Positions 51,201 to 63,250 of a stretch of DNA of 64,000 bases are shown here, one piece after another. The stretch comes from Monomorium pharaonis (Eukaryota > Arthropoda > Insecta > Hymenoptera > Formicidae), in contig NC_050473.1 in assembly GCF_013373865.1 (NCBI RefSeq), positions 24,035,662 to 24,099,661 on the forward strand, given 5' to 3'. A program made the translations under genes and the position numbers. Below the pieces are notes generated by a model, which saw only the letters and a program-made list of their open reading frames with translations, was not told the origin of the DNA and made no database searches. Position 1 is the stretch's first letter; each line of letters opens with the position of its first letter.

Positions 51201-54200
51201 TTTATTTATTTTAATCATGATCACTTTGCGTTTGAAATTTTCTTGATAAAATTATGAAAGTTGTATAAGAAGGATAAGTAAAAGAAACGAAAATTAATAA
51301 ATAGATAAACAAACAAACTTATAAAAAAATTAAAAATTAATAAGTGAGTTACCTTACAAGTTACTAGACATTGGACATTAGACCTAACAATTTTTAGAAT
51401 TTTGTATTTTTATATTGTGCCATATTGTTGCGTATAAATGTACTATATTTATAAAATAAGATTGCTTAAGTTAATAACTTTGCTGGAAAATTGTAGAAAC
51501 ATTGTCGTATTACAAAGTAATTGTTGTTTCTAAATGAAATATTTTTTGAAAGAATATAATATTTTCTTAAAAAAAAAGAAAAAAAGCGATTGTTCCGTCA
51601 AACAATATGATTTAATGTAACGAAACAATCAAATTTTTATTTAATAAAATAATATTTTGTAAAAAATAAAGTTTTTGTTTGAATCAAATATTTCAAGTAT
51701 TATCTCAAATAATTGTGATTATTCTGTCAAACAATATGGTTTAATGTAACAAAACCATCAAATTTTTATTTAATAAAATAATATTTTGTAAGAAATAAAT
51801 TTTTTCCAGTAAAACAAATATAATTCAAACAAATCCATATATTAAATTCAAAGAAACAGTTCTCTCTGTGTATAATAAGCATATTCGTTATTGTATTTGA
51901 CAGAATCCTTTCCCAGAAGAAGATGAGGAGGTGTCAAATCAAATGCGTCAAGCAGAAGCTCTAAAAACTGCCCTGAGAACGCAGCCGCACAGTTTTGTTC
52001 TCAGATTTATAGAACTAGATGGTTTAAATGCTTTATTACAAGTGCTAGGAACTATGGATACTGAAGCAGCTAACAGTAATCTGCATACCAGCGTTATAGG
52101 ATGTTTGAAAGCTTTAATGAATAATTCGGTGAGTTTTGTCAAGTAGAACAGAGATTAAATCATATTTCTAAAAAATATTATCAAATGAAAATATGTGCGC
52201 GTGAATCATCTATAAGTATCCCAAATTTTAAAAGAAACATTGTATGTATCACTGTTTTTTTCTTCATATTTTATTATTTTAATTAATATCGCTTTCTAGA
52301 ATGGCAGAGCACACGTATTAGCACATCCAACAGCAATCAACACGATATCGCAGTCACTCGCGTCTGAGAATATAAAGACAAAAATCTCTGTACTGGAAAT
52401 TCTCGGTGCAGTTTGTCTGGTGCCAGGCGGACACCGTAAAGTTCTAGAAGCCATGTTGCACTTCCAACAGTATCATTCCGAGAGAACGCGCTTTCAGTGT
52501 ATAATTAATGACCTTGACAAAAATTTTGGTATCTATAAAGACAATTTGTCTCTGAAAACAGCGATTATGTCGTTTATCAACGCCGTATTAAACTATGGAC
52601 CTGGCCAGGTGACGTTAGAGTTTAGGCTGCATCTAAGATATGAGTTATTGATGCTCGGTATCCAGCCTATTATCGAAAAATTGAGGAAGTATGAGAATGA
52701 AACACTTGATAGGCATCTCGATTTTTTTGAGATGGTACGAAATGAAGACGAAAAGGAACTGGCCAGAAAGTTCGAAAAAGAACATATAGACACAAAAAGT
52801 GCTAGCGCCATGTTCGATCTTTTACGACGAAAACTGAGCCATACTGCTGCTTATCCCCATCTTCTTAGCTTACTTGAGCATTGCCTTTTATTACCACGTG
52901 AGTTTTTGAATTGATAAGTCTTATTTTTTGTTAAAGATATGCCATAATGCTAATTAATTTTTTCCAGTGGATTACGGTTCGCATCCTCAGCATTGGTTAT
53001 TGTTTGATCGAATTGTTCAACAGATTGTTTTACAATCCGAAAGTAACGAAACGGGATTAGTAAGAAATCCCGATGTGGCACCAATTGAAATAAATGTGAA
53101 AGAAATTGTACATCTTCTCGCAAAGGAAGAGGAACTTGTGGCAGCAAGAAAGAAAGCCGAAGAGATGGAACGCGAAAATTTAGACATATCTACAAGACTG
53201 GCTAAGAAGGAACAAGAACTAGATTTGAGGACTCAAGAAAAAGTATTACTATTATTATTTTATTTAACTCCAAAGAATCGCTCACAATAACAATAAAATT
53301 TTTTTAATAACAATAATATTTTACTTATAAGAGATATTCACATGTACTGTATTACATACAATCTATACATAAAGAAAATTTTAGTTTCTTACTCTTTAAA
53401 TTGCAATCAGTGTATTTTCACTAATTTGCAGTAGTATATTTATAACTGTGATAATCAATGAGTATCCACTGACTTTTTGTGATTTTTACTTCAGAATTAA
53501 TGTATAATCACTGGAAGATCATTGTTGTGTATTTATTTCACTAATTGACAAATTATAAGTACATCACTGAAATCAGTGTATTCATTGATTTCAGTGATTT
53601 TTCACTGATTGTAATTTAGAGAGTAGTTTAATTTATTTGCCAAAGCTATATATGCATTTGGAAGCTATAGACATTTAAAATATTAAAATTGATGGATATG
53701 TTTTTTAATAATATAAAAATAAAAAACATATTATTTAAATCTAAATTTTTTAAATATATTTTTTGTATATTAAACATAAATCAAACATATAAAACATATA
53801 TCAAACATATTTAAAACTAATGACATAAGAAAATCTAAATAATAAAAAGTTTTCGTCTTTTATAGATTTATTTAATATGTGTAAATGTATGTGAAATCTT
53901 CTTATTGTTATATATTAGATACTCTACTAATTGAATTGTCATTTACTGCCTGATGTCTACTTCTTTGCTACAAAGTCGTACTTTGTAATTGGATTTGTGT
54001 AGGAAGATATGGAATCAAGTTTAGCAAGGATTAAAGAGCGTCTTGAAAAAGAAACATCGATGCACATAGAGACAAAACAAAAAATTTCTGAACTGCAAGA
54101 TAATCTTGAAACGTTGTCGCGACAAATTAACAACGAAAAATCTGAACGGAAACGTCTAGAACAACTAGTAGCTTCAGGAAGTTTGCCGGATGACGCAAAA

Positions 54201-54418
54201 GCCACTCTAAAAATTGTAGAAGATGAAGTACTCGAAAAAGTTGACACCAAACCTACCCCGCCACCACCGCCGCCACCCCCATTAGCACCTCCACCACCTC
54301 CTTGTTTGATGCCAACTGCTCCTCCACCTATGAAGGTTATTTTACTATATATTTAAAATCAATTACATATAAAACATGTATATATATTTTAAATTAGTAT
54401 TGCTGTTATTATTATATA

Positions 54419-54470
<52 letters not shown>

Positions 54471-57400
54471 AAACTATAATAATATGATAACAACAGCAAT
54501 AATAATTTAATAATAAGTTAATTTAAAAGACTTTTTTTTTTAGATTGGTGCAATTAGTGGAATAATTTCAATTAGTAATGTAGTAATCTTTTTAGTCTAA
54601 GAATTTAATATGCATAATTCATGTATAAATATTGTAGATGGAGATAATAAAGAATGTTCCACAGCCAAGTAATCCTTTGAAATCGTTCAATTGGTCCAAA
54701 ATACCCGAGCAGAAGCTGCAGGGCACGATATGGTCAGAGTTGGACGATACAAAGCTTTACAATGTAATGGATCTCGAGACCATTGATAAAATCTTTTGCG
54801 CTTATCAAAAGAACGGTGTTTCTACGGAAGGCTCAATAGAAGACTTGAGGACATTAGGAAAAAATAAGAAGACAATGTCGGTAATCGATTCAAGAAGAGC
54901 ACAAAACTGCACTATACTATTATCAAAATTAAAGATGTCTGATAATGAGATTACCAGAACGATATTGTCGATGGATCAGCAGAATATTTTGCACATAGAT
55001 ATGGTAGAACAATTGTTAAAGTACATACCAACCTCGGAAGAGGCTGCCTCGTTAGATATCCACCAAAAGGACTTGCAAAACAGAGCTGACTGTTTCTTAT
55101 ATCAAATATCAAAGTAATTTACTTTTAATGCAATTAGTACTCTATTACGTTATGCATTTTTTTAACTTTTTTTAATAATTATGATACTCGATTAATTATC
55201 TTTTAAAATATATGCAACTTGGAAATTTAATCTTTTTTTTTATTTTAAAACAAATAAACACGAAACATTGAACAAATAAAATATAAATTCTTCTTCTGTC
55301 TTTAGGGTGCCACATTATGAACAGAGATTGCGTTCTCTTCATTACAAAAAAAAATTTGCAGCTAGCATTGCAGAATTGACACCGAGGATGCGGGCAGTTT
55401 TAGAAGCGAGTCGACAAGTAGCTAGATCAAGGAGACTCAGAAAACTTTTGGAATTAGTTTTAGCATTGGGAAATTACGTGAATCGCGGGAACGCGCGGGG
55501 TAATGCGTGCGGCTTCCGATTAGCTTCTTTAAATCGTCTAGTCGACACCAAGTCTTCTTGTTCCAAGGGTACAACATTATTACACTATCTTGTACAAATT
55601 CTCGAAGCTAGATTTAGAGAAGTCCTAGAAATGGAAGAAGATATGCCACATGTTAGAACAGCTTCTAAAGTTAGTATGGCCGATTTGCAGAGAGAGGTGG
55701 CAAACTTGAAAAATGGACTACAGGATGTTCAAAGAGAAATAGGTAATAACGGATTATTATGACAGTTGATTTTTAAATCAATTATGTTAAAAGTAAAATT
55801 AAACACAATTTGAAAATAACTTCAAAATTTCTAATCACTCTTTTTATATCATTAAGTATTAGCTACTTTGACAAGGGAGACTAATTTTTTTTCTATGCTT
55901 TTCCAATAAGAATGACAACAATTGCTTTAAAAAAATTAATATGCGTAACAAAGAAATAAGCAAATTATTATTTTATTATTATCTGTGCTATTCTCATTTT
56001 ATTCCATATTCTAGAATTTCATCGAGGTCAATCTCAAGTGCTTCAAGGTGATATGTTTTTACCAGCAATGAGGGACTTTCAGGCGCAAGCCACATGTAGA
56101 TTAGCAGAAGCAGAAGACTTATTCCAAGACATGAAAACTAGGGTAAGAATAAATAACTAACATTAATTGTAGTTGTGACAAATACTTGACTAGTTTTTTC
56201 CAAAAACAGTTTGATCGAGCAGTAAGATTATTCGGTGAAGATTCGGCCGGCGTTCAACCAGATGAATTCTTTGGTATTTTTGAAAATTTTTTGCAAGCTC
56301 TAGCTGAAGCCAGACAAGATGTAGAAAATATGAGAAAGAAAATTGAAGAAGAAGAACGAAGAGCAAAACAAGAACAGGAAGTAAGTAATTTGGATAAACT
56401 TCCGAAAAGGTGAAACCTCCGATCGCGCTGAAATTTTAACCAAAGCTTACCTAGAGAAGAAACTCCCTAAAAGGATTTTCGCTGCAAAGCTTTGTTTGCC
56501 TTTCATCACTTCTTAAAGTTGCAAACATTTTTACTGTATATCTCTAAAAATATTGATTTTAAAGAAAAAAGTTTCAAACAAAAAATGAAGCTCATAACAA
56601 GCTCTATAAAAAAGGTTATATACATTTTTTACGTGAACCTATTATTTTGGCTATCATGAAGAAAAAATGTATTTTTTTCCTCAACATTTTAAAAGCTTTC
56701 ATTATGTATCTCGGAAAATATTAGCGTAAAAAATAGGTATAGAAAATGCGTGCTGTAGAGAACACACACACACACACACACACAGGGGGGTGCAAGGAGG
56801 GCCTTTGGCCCTCTCCCTCCCCGCTAATAGAGGTGCCCTGGGCAGAAGTGCGCAAAATTCAAATAAATACGTATAATGAGAATCTCGTTTCGCGGGGAAA
56901 TTCGCAAAGGGTTGTGCAGAGAATGCGTAGGCGGGGGAGGGGCTCCGCCCTTCCCTCTGCACCCCCTTCCCGAATTTTTTCCTAACCTAACCCAAACATT
57001 TTTAATTTGTTATTTGACCACAGTTTTAAATCTGAAGTCGCAAACCCATGTGGTACAGTACAGCGTGGACGTCGTTTCGCTCTGTTACCGGCGGGGTAAT
57101 GTGATTATAGAATTATTTCTGTTTTATGTTATACTGTAAAAAATTACTTCTTTTCAAATTTGCAATTCAACTTTTGTTTACGTTAAATAAATATGTATAA
57201 CTTTTAAATTAAAAAGTTTTCACATATTTAATAAAACTGACCCCCGCCGAGTTATTTGGGTCATAACAGCCAAAATATTAGGTTTACGTAAAAAATGTAT
57301 ATAATCTTTTTTATAGAGCTTTTTATGAGCTTCATTTTTTGTTTGAAACTTTTTTCTCTAAAATCAATACTTTCAGAGATATACAGTCAAAATGTTTGCA

Positions 57401-57893
57401 ACTTTAGGAAGTGATAAAGGGCAAACAAAGCTTTGTCGGCGAAAATCCTTTTAGGGACTTTCTTCTCTAATCAAGGGTAAGCTTTGGCAAAAATTTCAGC
57501 AAAATCAGGGATTTCACCTTTTCGGAAGTACACCCAGTAATCTTATCATGTCAATCTTATATGTCATATAAAATACATAGAACATAATAATAAAATACAT
57601 TATATTATAATTTCTTATAGCTTCGAAAGAGAACAATAGAGAGAAAGAACTCGCGGGAGGGTATACTAAACAGCATATCACTAAGTAAGAAAAATGAAAC
57701 AAATAATAATGGACAACAGAATGATAATAAAGGCGAATTCGACGACTTAATATCTGCTCTTCGAACTGGTGACGTGTTTGGTGAGGATATCGCTAAATTC
57801 AAAACAAGATCAAAACGGCGACCTGTTACACCTAGCGGTCAAGAATCACGCAGGCACAGCACTCACAAGGAAGATTCCCGAGAACGTCATTAA
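36179..57893 (+). CDS. DAAM: DAAM: Dishevelled-associated activator of morphogenesis, formin (11 coding exons, 1,088 aa)
   Basis: Diaphanous-related formins of the DAAM subfamily nucleate and elongate unbranched actin filaments. They are held closed by DID-DAD contact and opened by Rho GTPases and Dishevelled in planar polarity, tracheal cuticle patterning, axon growth and sarcomere assembly (family knowledge). Coding exons: 36245-36286, 48797-49105, 51904-52128, 52300-52897, 52968-53242, 54003-54335, 54638-55113, 55306-55742, 56015-56142, 56210-56380, 57621-57893. All junctions are GT-AG with matching phases, no stops and no missing block. The diagnostic N-terminus MPSRVKKSFCGCLQ runs into DDEPPEITYCVVEHTGTLTL, and the C-terminus holds a DAAM-type DAD. 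Length is near the usual 1,050-1,150. The exon of the ATG begins at 36179 after an acceptor, so a distal promoter is needed. Introns are swollen by transposable elements; 12.5 kb separates exons 1 and 2. Confidence 0.95.
36356..39416. mobile_element. 3.06-kb fold-back transposon with CAAGGGAACC ends and TAA target duplication
   Basis: The ends CAAGGGAACCTCGCAAACCC and its complement (GGGTTCGCGAGGTTCCCTTG) are flanked by TAA at 36353-36355 and 39417-39419. Almost the whole element pairs with itself around 37886. Each arm contains a further inner palindrome (for example about 36380-36895) built on ATATCTCGTAAACTAAACAA, CAAAAGTTTTACAG and CTTGGCATAAATG. The 3-bp TAA duplication fits PIF/Harbinger-type elements. 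The middle carries an inverted pair of the same coding piece (see the next entry). Confidence 0.85.
37543..38309. pseudogene. Inverted duplicate of an N-terminal coding fragment inside the fold-back element
   Basis: On the plus strand 37543-37725 reads MLHVNVANVLNMLIILFQII then EREIQLRDVIEDIITND; on the minus strand the same piece occurs from about 38229 downward (MLHINVANVLNMLIILFQIT) and stays open to 37752, with acidic LEVDLPDIEYVTDKVEEFLE and basic YKRKAVEYWRSDKRPTLSF. The last segment resembles the start of a DNA-binding domain in transposon proteins, but I cannot name the family. The minus frame runs through the loop into antisense of the opposite arm, so its C-terminal residues are not original. 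It is a remnant, not an intact transposase. Confidence 0.5.
39420..40627. other. AT-rich intron sequence, no feature seen
   Basis: DAAM intron sequence between the fold-back element and the antisense gene; no coding frame or repeat noted. Confidence 0.6.
40628..41320 (-). pseudogene. Small antisense gene in the DAAM intron, with a one-dinucleotide frame break
   Basis: On the minus strand, a CpG-containing non-coding block (about 41320-41244, donor GCGCGAG|GTTAGT) can splice to an exon at 41038-40785 (acceptor TTTATTTTTAG) and this to 40730-40628 (donor GGCCAG|GTAAGA, acceptor TATTGCAG, stop at 40628-40630). The last two exons share a frame of strongly protein-like sequence: FSFKLSELSYRELAGQF, KGLFEGVLSSSSSMSLSYGQ, then ASCVALKDIVQPSFLDFEIG and a C-terminus KTITKYTV. 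The ATG at about 40976 (MSKISKLRIYSV) is in another frame and stops at once; the break lies in a short (GT) run at about 40940, where one GT fewer would join the two. It could be a recent pseudogene, an assembly error or a wrongly chosen start. I do not recognise the protein. Confidence 0.45.
41637..43159. mobile_element. Level-2 element with CCCAGGTAGCAAGGTG ends and TAA duplication
   Basis: CCCAGGTAGCAAGGTGTCGT at the left and the complement of ACGTCACCTTGCTACCTGGG at the right, flanked by TAA at 41634-41636 and 43160-43162. The unoccupied counterpart is present in the right arm of the level-1 element, with a single TAA. The terminal 300 bp on each side are studded with TGACG/CGTCA. A second terminus-like copy (GGTAGCAAGTTGTCGTCCAC) at 42839 pairs with the right end, so the right 320 bp could be a compact MITE on its own. 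Confidence 0.85.
42357..42734. mobile_element. AT-rich MITE within the level-2 element
   Basis: TCCCATACAACACGCAATAT at the left, complement of ATATTATACTGTCTGGGA at the right, with TA on both sides. The interior is a dense field of ATATTTATAAA / TTTATAAATAT repeats that fold on themselves. Confidence 0.65.
43347..44459. mobile_element. Level-3 element with CCCACATAGCACATG / CATGTGCTGTATGGG ends
   Basis: The 15-bp ends are imperfect inverted repeats flanked by TA. The subterminal zones carry GAATATTCT / AGAATATT motifs. The interior (43715-44270) is more complex than the rest, with CAGCAGCCGCGAGTAGTTCG at 43718 and TTATAAAAGAAAATCACCC at 43803; no frame with splice sites is convincing there. 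Confidence 0.75.
45295..46071 (-). CDS. Two coding-like exons inside the level-4 element, unknown product
   Basis: On the minus strand, exon 46071-46003 (LFCLSDEFTFAGLHDFARD then SLSK) follows an AG and ends TCCAAG|GTAATC; exon 45408-45295 begins after TATTATTCGTAG| and reads EAAEELPRCLKLVLYPDDVK, PDKNIKDQLRKYLIFSA and TAA. Both are phase 0 and join without a stop, giving 60 residues with a normal C-terminus. The intron is occupied by a palindrome (45435-45960). The composition is protein-like. Whether this is a transposon gene or a captured host gene fragment is unknown; I recognise no family, and an upstream start is not identified. Confidence 0.4.
45435..45960. mobile_element. Level-5 palindrome inside the intron of the element-borne exons
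   Basis: Arms pair around 45697: AACGTACAGTTAGAATACTT / near-complement at 45940, GCTGAGATCTCAGAAAGAAC (45520) against GTTCTTTCTGAGATCTCAGC (45835), and ATCGTAAGCGGTTAATGTTT (45591) against AAACATTAACCGCTTACGAT (45764). About 525 bp, non-coding. Confidence 0.8.
46960..47270. repeat. 145-bp tandem duplication in the right arm of the level-1 element
   Basis: A unit beginning AACTGTCGCTTTACTCTAGC and ending ATCACTTCGCTATCTCTATT starts at 46960, again at 47105 and partially at 47250. The left arm has one copy (43160-43290, complement), so the duplication arose in one arm only. Confidence 0.85.
47608..48796. other. DAAM intron remainder; possible half-element at 47610-47980
   Basis: The first 370 bp are less AT-rich (GGTGCGTTCCATTTTATGCG at 47611, GCGCCGGGCGACGACAACG at 47710, CGCGCTGCGCGTATG at 47960) without an open frame; the rest is A/T-rich. 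No inverted partner found. Confidence 0.45.
48797..53242 (+). CDS. DAAM: DAAM GTPase-binding and FH3/DID region, then start of the coiled coil
   Basis: Exons 2 to 5 encode residues about 15-483. The block from PPEITYCVVEHTG through LVDELDLTQTNRQAVLALPA and KKWQIYCSRKG is the DAAM GBD signature. The armadillo-type FH3/DID follows (SFVLRFIELDGLNALLQVLG, then LEILGAVCLVPGGHRKVLEA and FRLHLRYELLMLGIQPIIEK). Exon 5 begins LDYGSHPQHWLLFDRIVQQ and passes into charged helical sequence (KEEELVAARKKAEEMERENL). Splice phases are 0, 0, 0, 1, 0. The donor of exon 5 (GAAAAA|GTATTA) is weaker than the others. Confidence 0.93.
49246..51078. mobile_element. 1.83-kb inverted-repeat element in DAAM intron (49106-51903)
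   Basis: The left arm GGGCATAGCGGAATAAGCAG continues GTGAAATCTGC and AAATCGAGCTCAAATTGATG; the right arm is the complement, ending CTGCTTATTCCGCTATGTCC. Further pairs include TTACATACTAGCCTTGTTGC (49709) against its complement near 50590. The centre is at about 50162. The two arms remain about 90 percent alike by eye. Confidence 0.85.
49884..50083. repeat. 50-bp tandem repeat, four units, inside the element
   Basis: The unit TCGGAGTGCTTTTTTAATGT, then GAGTC, a variable C/T-rich segment, and CACATTATTTATCA, starts at 49884, 49934, 49984 and 50034. The right arm has only about two units in complement (50331-50410). Confidence 0.9.
53389..53631. mobile_element. Small MITE in the DAAM intron before exon 6
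   Basis: CTCTTTAAATTGCAATCAGT at the left and the complement of ACTGATTGTAATTTAGAGAG at the right. The interior repeats CACTGA/TCAGTG many times (TTGATTTCAGTGATTTTTCA). About 243 bp. Confidence 0.75.
54003..54335 (+). CDS. DAAM: DAAM coiled coil and short FH1
   Basis: Residues about 484-594. A Lys/Glu-rich coiled coil (SLARIKERLEKETSMHIET through NEKSERKRLEQLVASG) is followed by the proline-rich FH1, where profilin-actin is recruited. The FH1 has only two main runs, PPPPPPPP and APPPPP, and is about 30 residues long, shorter than in vertebrate DAAMs. No extra proline-coding exon is visible in the 302-bp intron that follows, which holds an (AC)n-(AT)n microsatellite at 54421-54470. Confidence 0.92.
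54638..56380 (+). CDS. DAAM: DAAM FH2 domain (four exons)
   Basis: Exons 7 to 10, residues about 595-998, form the FH2 actin-assembly domain. The lasso/linker region is LKSFNWSKIPEQKLQGTIWS; the core has DSRRAQNCTILLSKLKMSDN and ALGNYVNRGNARGNACGFRL followed by ASLNRLVDTKSS, as in other DAAMs (GNxxNRGxxGNAxGF is strongly conserved). The tail turns into a helical charged segment (RQDVENMRKKIEEEERRAKQ). Junction phases 2, 1, 0, 0 fit: codons are restored at ...QISK|VPHYEQ and ...QREI|EFHRGQ. Confidence 0.94.
56398..57529. mobile_element. 1.13-kb inverted-repeat element in the last DAAM intron
   Basis: ACTTCCGAAAAGGTGAAA at the left is complemented at 57512-57529. Arms include ATCACTTCTTAAAGTTGCAA, ATATCTCTAAAAATATTGAT and AACAAAAAATGAAGCTCATA with partners at 57285-57430. 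It begins 17 bp after the donor of exon 10 and ends 91 bp before the last exon. The core (56755-57110) has a (CA)n run, GC-rich hairpins (GGGCCTTTGGCCC) and the module shared with 7159-7370. Confidence 0.85.
57621..57893 (+). CDS. DAAM: DAAM last exon with the DAD autoregulatory motif
   Basis: Acceptor ATTTCTTATAG|C precedes 90 codons and TAA at 57891. The exon has a basic, low-complexity start (LRKRTIERKNSREG, NNNGQQNDN) and the DAD, FDDLISALRTGDVFGEDI, followed by the basic cluster KFKTRSKRR that normally strengthens DID binding. The remaining tail is Ser/Arg/His-rich. A frame in another phase overlaps it and is not used. No convincing polyadenylation signal follows closely; the 3' UTR end is unresolved. 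Confidence 0.9.
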   Translation, partial: LRKRTIERKNSREGILNSISLSKKNETNNNGQQNDNKGEFDDLISALRTGDVFGEDIAKFKTRSKRRPVTPSGQESRRHSTHKEDSRERH

Positions 57894-58161
57894 GAATACT
57901 ACAATATGTCCACCAAACTTGATAGATTATTTATCTCGATATAAAAGTTTTTTACATATAAATATATTAATTTATTAGAATTTATCACGTTTAAAAACAT
58001 ATTATGAATAACCTAATTACAAATACGAAAACATTCCATAAAATTATTTGCAAACATCTTGTGTAAATAATTTAACATTTAACATTAACATGTTATACTC
58101 GCAAAAATTATATTAATTTGACAATATATCTCTATACACATATAATATATATATATATATA
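57894..58161. other. DAAM 3' flank, probably 3' UTR
   Basis: A/T-rich sequence after the stop codon, ending in (AT)n next to the palindromic element. No clear AATAAA before the element. Confidence 0.4.
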
Positions 58162-59726
58162 CAGGGTGTCCCAGAATGAATAATTTTTATTTTACAGAGT
58201 GAAAGAAAATAAAATTTTAAACTAAAAGTTTCTTTAAAAATTTTGGCTTAGACTATTATTTACTGAATTATTAATAAATAAAGTTGATCAATCAGACGGC
58301 GCGCGGCCGGCATACGCAGCAGCGTAGCGTGCCATGTGGCTCTACGGGCTCTCCACGCGCTTATTACACATTCCGTTACTTAAAGCTTTATTTTTATTTT
58401 TTATATTAATGAATAATTAAATAAATAAACTTAAATTAATAAATAAATAAAGAAATAAATAACTAAGTAAACTAATAAGTAAATAAATAAAAATAAATTA
58501 AATTAAAAATTATTTCAATTCCTTATTATTTTTTATTTTTAGTTGTTAATTATTTATTTGTGTACTTGTATTTATTTAATTATTTAAAATATTTATTTGA
58601 TTCAATTACTTAATTCTCATAGTTGACTTAACAACGATAGACAAAATTAACTACAGAGAGTGTGTTATACAAAGGTATAAAAAAAATTGTTGATAAAAAG
58701 TATTAAAATAAATTGTTAGTAAACAATTTGTTTAAACAATTTTTTAAAGAATTATTTCAGCATGTGTTTTTAGGGCCACAAAAACCTAAAACGTGGAACA
58801 AATCTTAGCCGCAATTTACGTAAAAATGTTTTACTTTTAAATAAAAAAAAATTTTAATTTATTTTACTCCTTCCTCTCCTCTTTAAAAAATGTTTTCAAA
58901 TAATAAGAAAAAAATAAAAAATGGTAGAATACGAATTATTTTTATTAATTGAATTTAAAATAATAGCACCGAATTCTACGGGAAAAATTGCATAAGGAAC
59001 GCATGATGCATATCGATATTAAGAAATTATTTAAGAAATTGTTTAAACATTCTTTTTAAAACTGTTTTTAAGTAAAAATTGATAGCTCCTTTGCTACAAA
59101 AAATCACTCTAATAATTAAAAAAAACACATGCTGAAATAATTCTTTAAAAAATTGTTTAAACAAATTGTTTACTAACAATTTATTTTAATACTTTTTATC
59201 AACAATTTTTTTTATACCTTTGTATAACACACTCTCCGTAGTTAATTTTGTCTATTGCTGCCAAATCAACTATGAGAATTAAGTAATTAAATCAAATAAA
59301 TATTTTAAATAATTAAATAAATACAAGTACACAAATAAATAATTAACAACTAAAAATAAAAAATAATAAATTATTGAAACAATTTCTAATTTTATTTATT
59401 TTTATCTATTTACTTATTAGTTTACTTAGTTATTTATTTCTCTATTTATTTATTAATTTAAATTTATTTATTTATTCATTAATATAAAAAATAAAAATAA
59501 AGTTTTAAGTAAGAGAATGTGTAACAAGCGCGTGGAGAGCCCGTGGAGCCACATGGCACGCTACGCTGCTGCGTATGCCGGCCGCGCGCCGTTTGATTGA
59601 TCAACTTTATTTATTAAAAATTTAGTAAATAATAGTCTAAGCCAAAATTTTTAAAGGAGCATTTAGTTTAAAATTTTATTCTCTTTCATTCTATAAAATA
59701 AAAATTATTCATTCTGGGACACCCTG
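58162..59726. mobile_element. 1.57-kb perfect-ended palindrome with CAGGGTGTCCCAGAATGAAT termini
   Basis: CAGGGTGTCCCAGAATGAAT at the left and ATTCATTCTGGGACACCCTG at the right are exact complements, each flanked by TA in (TA)n. The arms pair through to about 58945, including GCGCGCGGCCGGCATACGCA and AGCAGCGTAGCGTGCCATGT. The first 12 bases equal those of the MITE at 33309. No transposase is encoded. Confidence 0.9.
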
Positions 59727-59891
59727 TATATATATATATATATAAGTACACACACACACATTATATATATATATATTATATATTATACATATAATATATA
59801 TAAAAAATGTTATTTTGAATTTAATTAAAAAAATATATATTAGAAATTTATTGTCTTTAAATGGTTTTAAATAAATTTTACAAAATATAAA

Positions 59892-59976
<85 letters not shown>
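59727..59976. repeat. (TA)n, (CA)n and (TA)n microsatellites right of the palindrome
   Basis: TA runs at 59727-59742 and 59762-59785, (CA)n at 59895-59952 and (TA)n at 59953-59976. The open frame across them is an artefact. Confidence 0.95.
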
Positions 59977-59983
<7 letters not shown>

Positions 59984-60488
59984 TAATGCGATAAAAATTG
60001 TCTATAACAAATTAAGTTCTATTGTAGCACACTTTCTGACAGAAATTTATATTATTCATATTCATGTTACATAACATTCTTTGCAAAATATAAGGTTACA
60101 AATATATTATTAATAGAACATTTATAGCAATCTGGAACAAAAAATTTCGTTTTTATTTTAAAAGAATTTTATACGACAGGCTAATTCTTTCGGTGGAAAA
60201 TTAATTGAATGTAGAATTAATGTCAATATTTTTGCAGTAAGATTTTATGGTGATATAATTCAATATGATTTTCTAAATAATAGATTTTATTAATATTAAT
60301 TAGATATTGCATTTTTGTATTGTCATAATTTTAATATAAATAACTTAATATACATATTTTAAATAATTTTTTTTTTTTTTTTACGAGGCAGAAATGTAAT
60401 CAAGTCATATTTTTCATAAAATTTATTATATATTTTAATTATACATCAATTTATATTGGTCTATAAAATTAAATATCTGCATTGATAA

Positions 60489-60762
60489 AAAAATGTGTCG
60501 TATTTGTGACTATAATTACATAGTAAAATAATTAGTCACGAATATTATTTTTATAGTAATTATTACAATAATATTAATTAATAATAACCGTATACTTATA
60601 GTGATTTCAACTATGAAAAAATTGTACTTTAAATTATACAACTTTAAAATATAGCATATGGTTATTATATTAATATTGTAGTAATAATTACCATAAAAAC
60701 AATATTCCTATCTATAATTATTTTACTATATAATTATAGTCGCAAATATCACATTTTTTATC
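60489..60762. mobile_element. 265-bp palindromic MITE, copy B
   Basis: Matches 17745-18022 end to end, with ATATTTGTGACTATAATTAC-like left end, AATAATAACCGTATACTTAT and AATATAGCATATGGTTATTA inside, and the complementary right end. The two copies differ by scattered substitutions and small indels. Confidence 0.85.

Positions 60763-63250
<2,488 letters not shown>

Noticed and set aside
57769..57978. Alternative frame over the last DAAM exon
   Set aside because: The frame is out of phase with the upstream exons, while the other frame carries the DAD motif and splices correctly.
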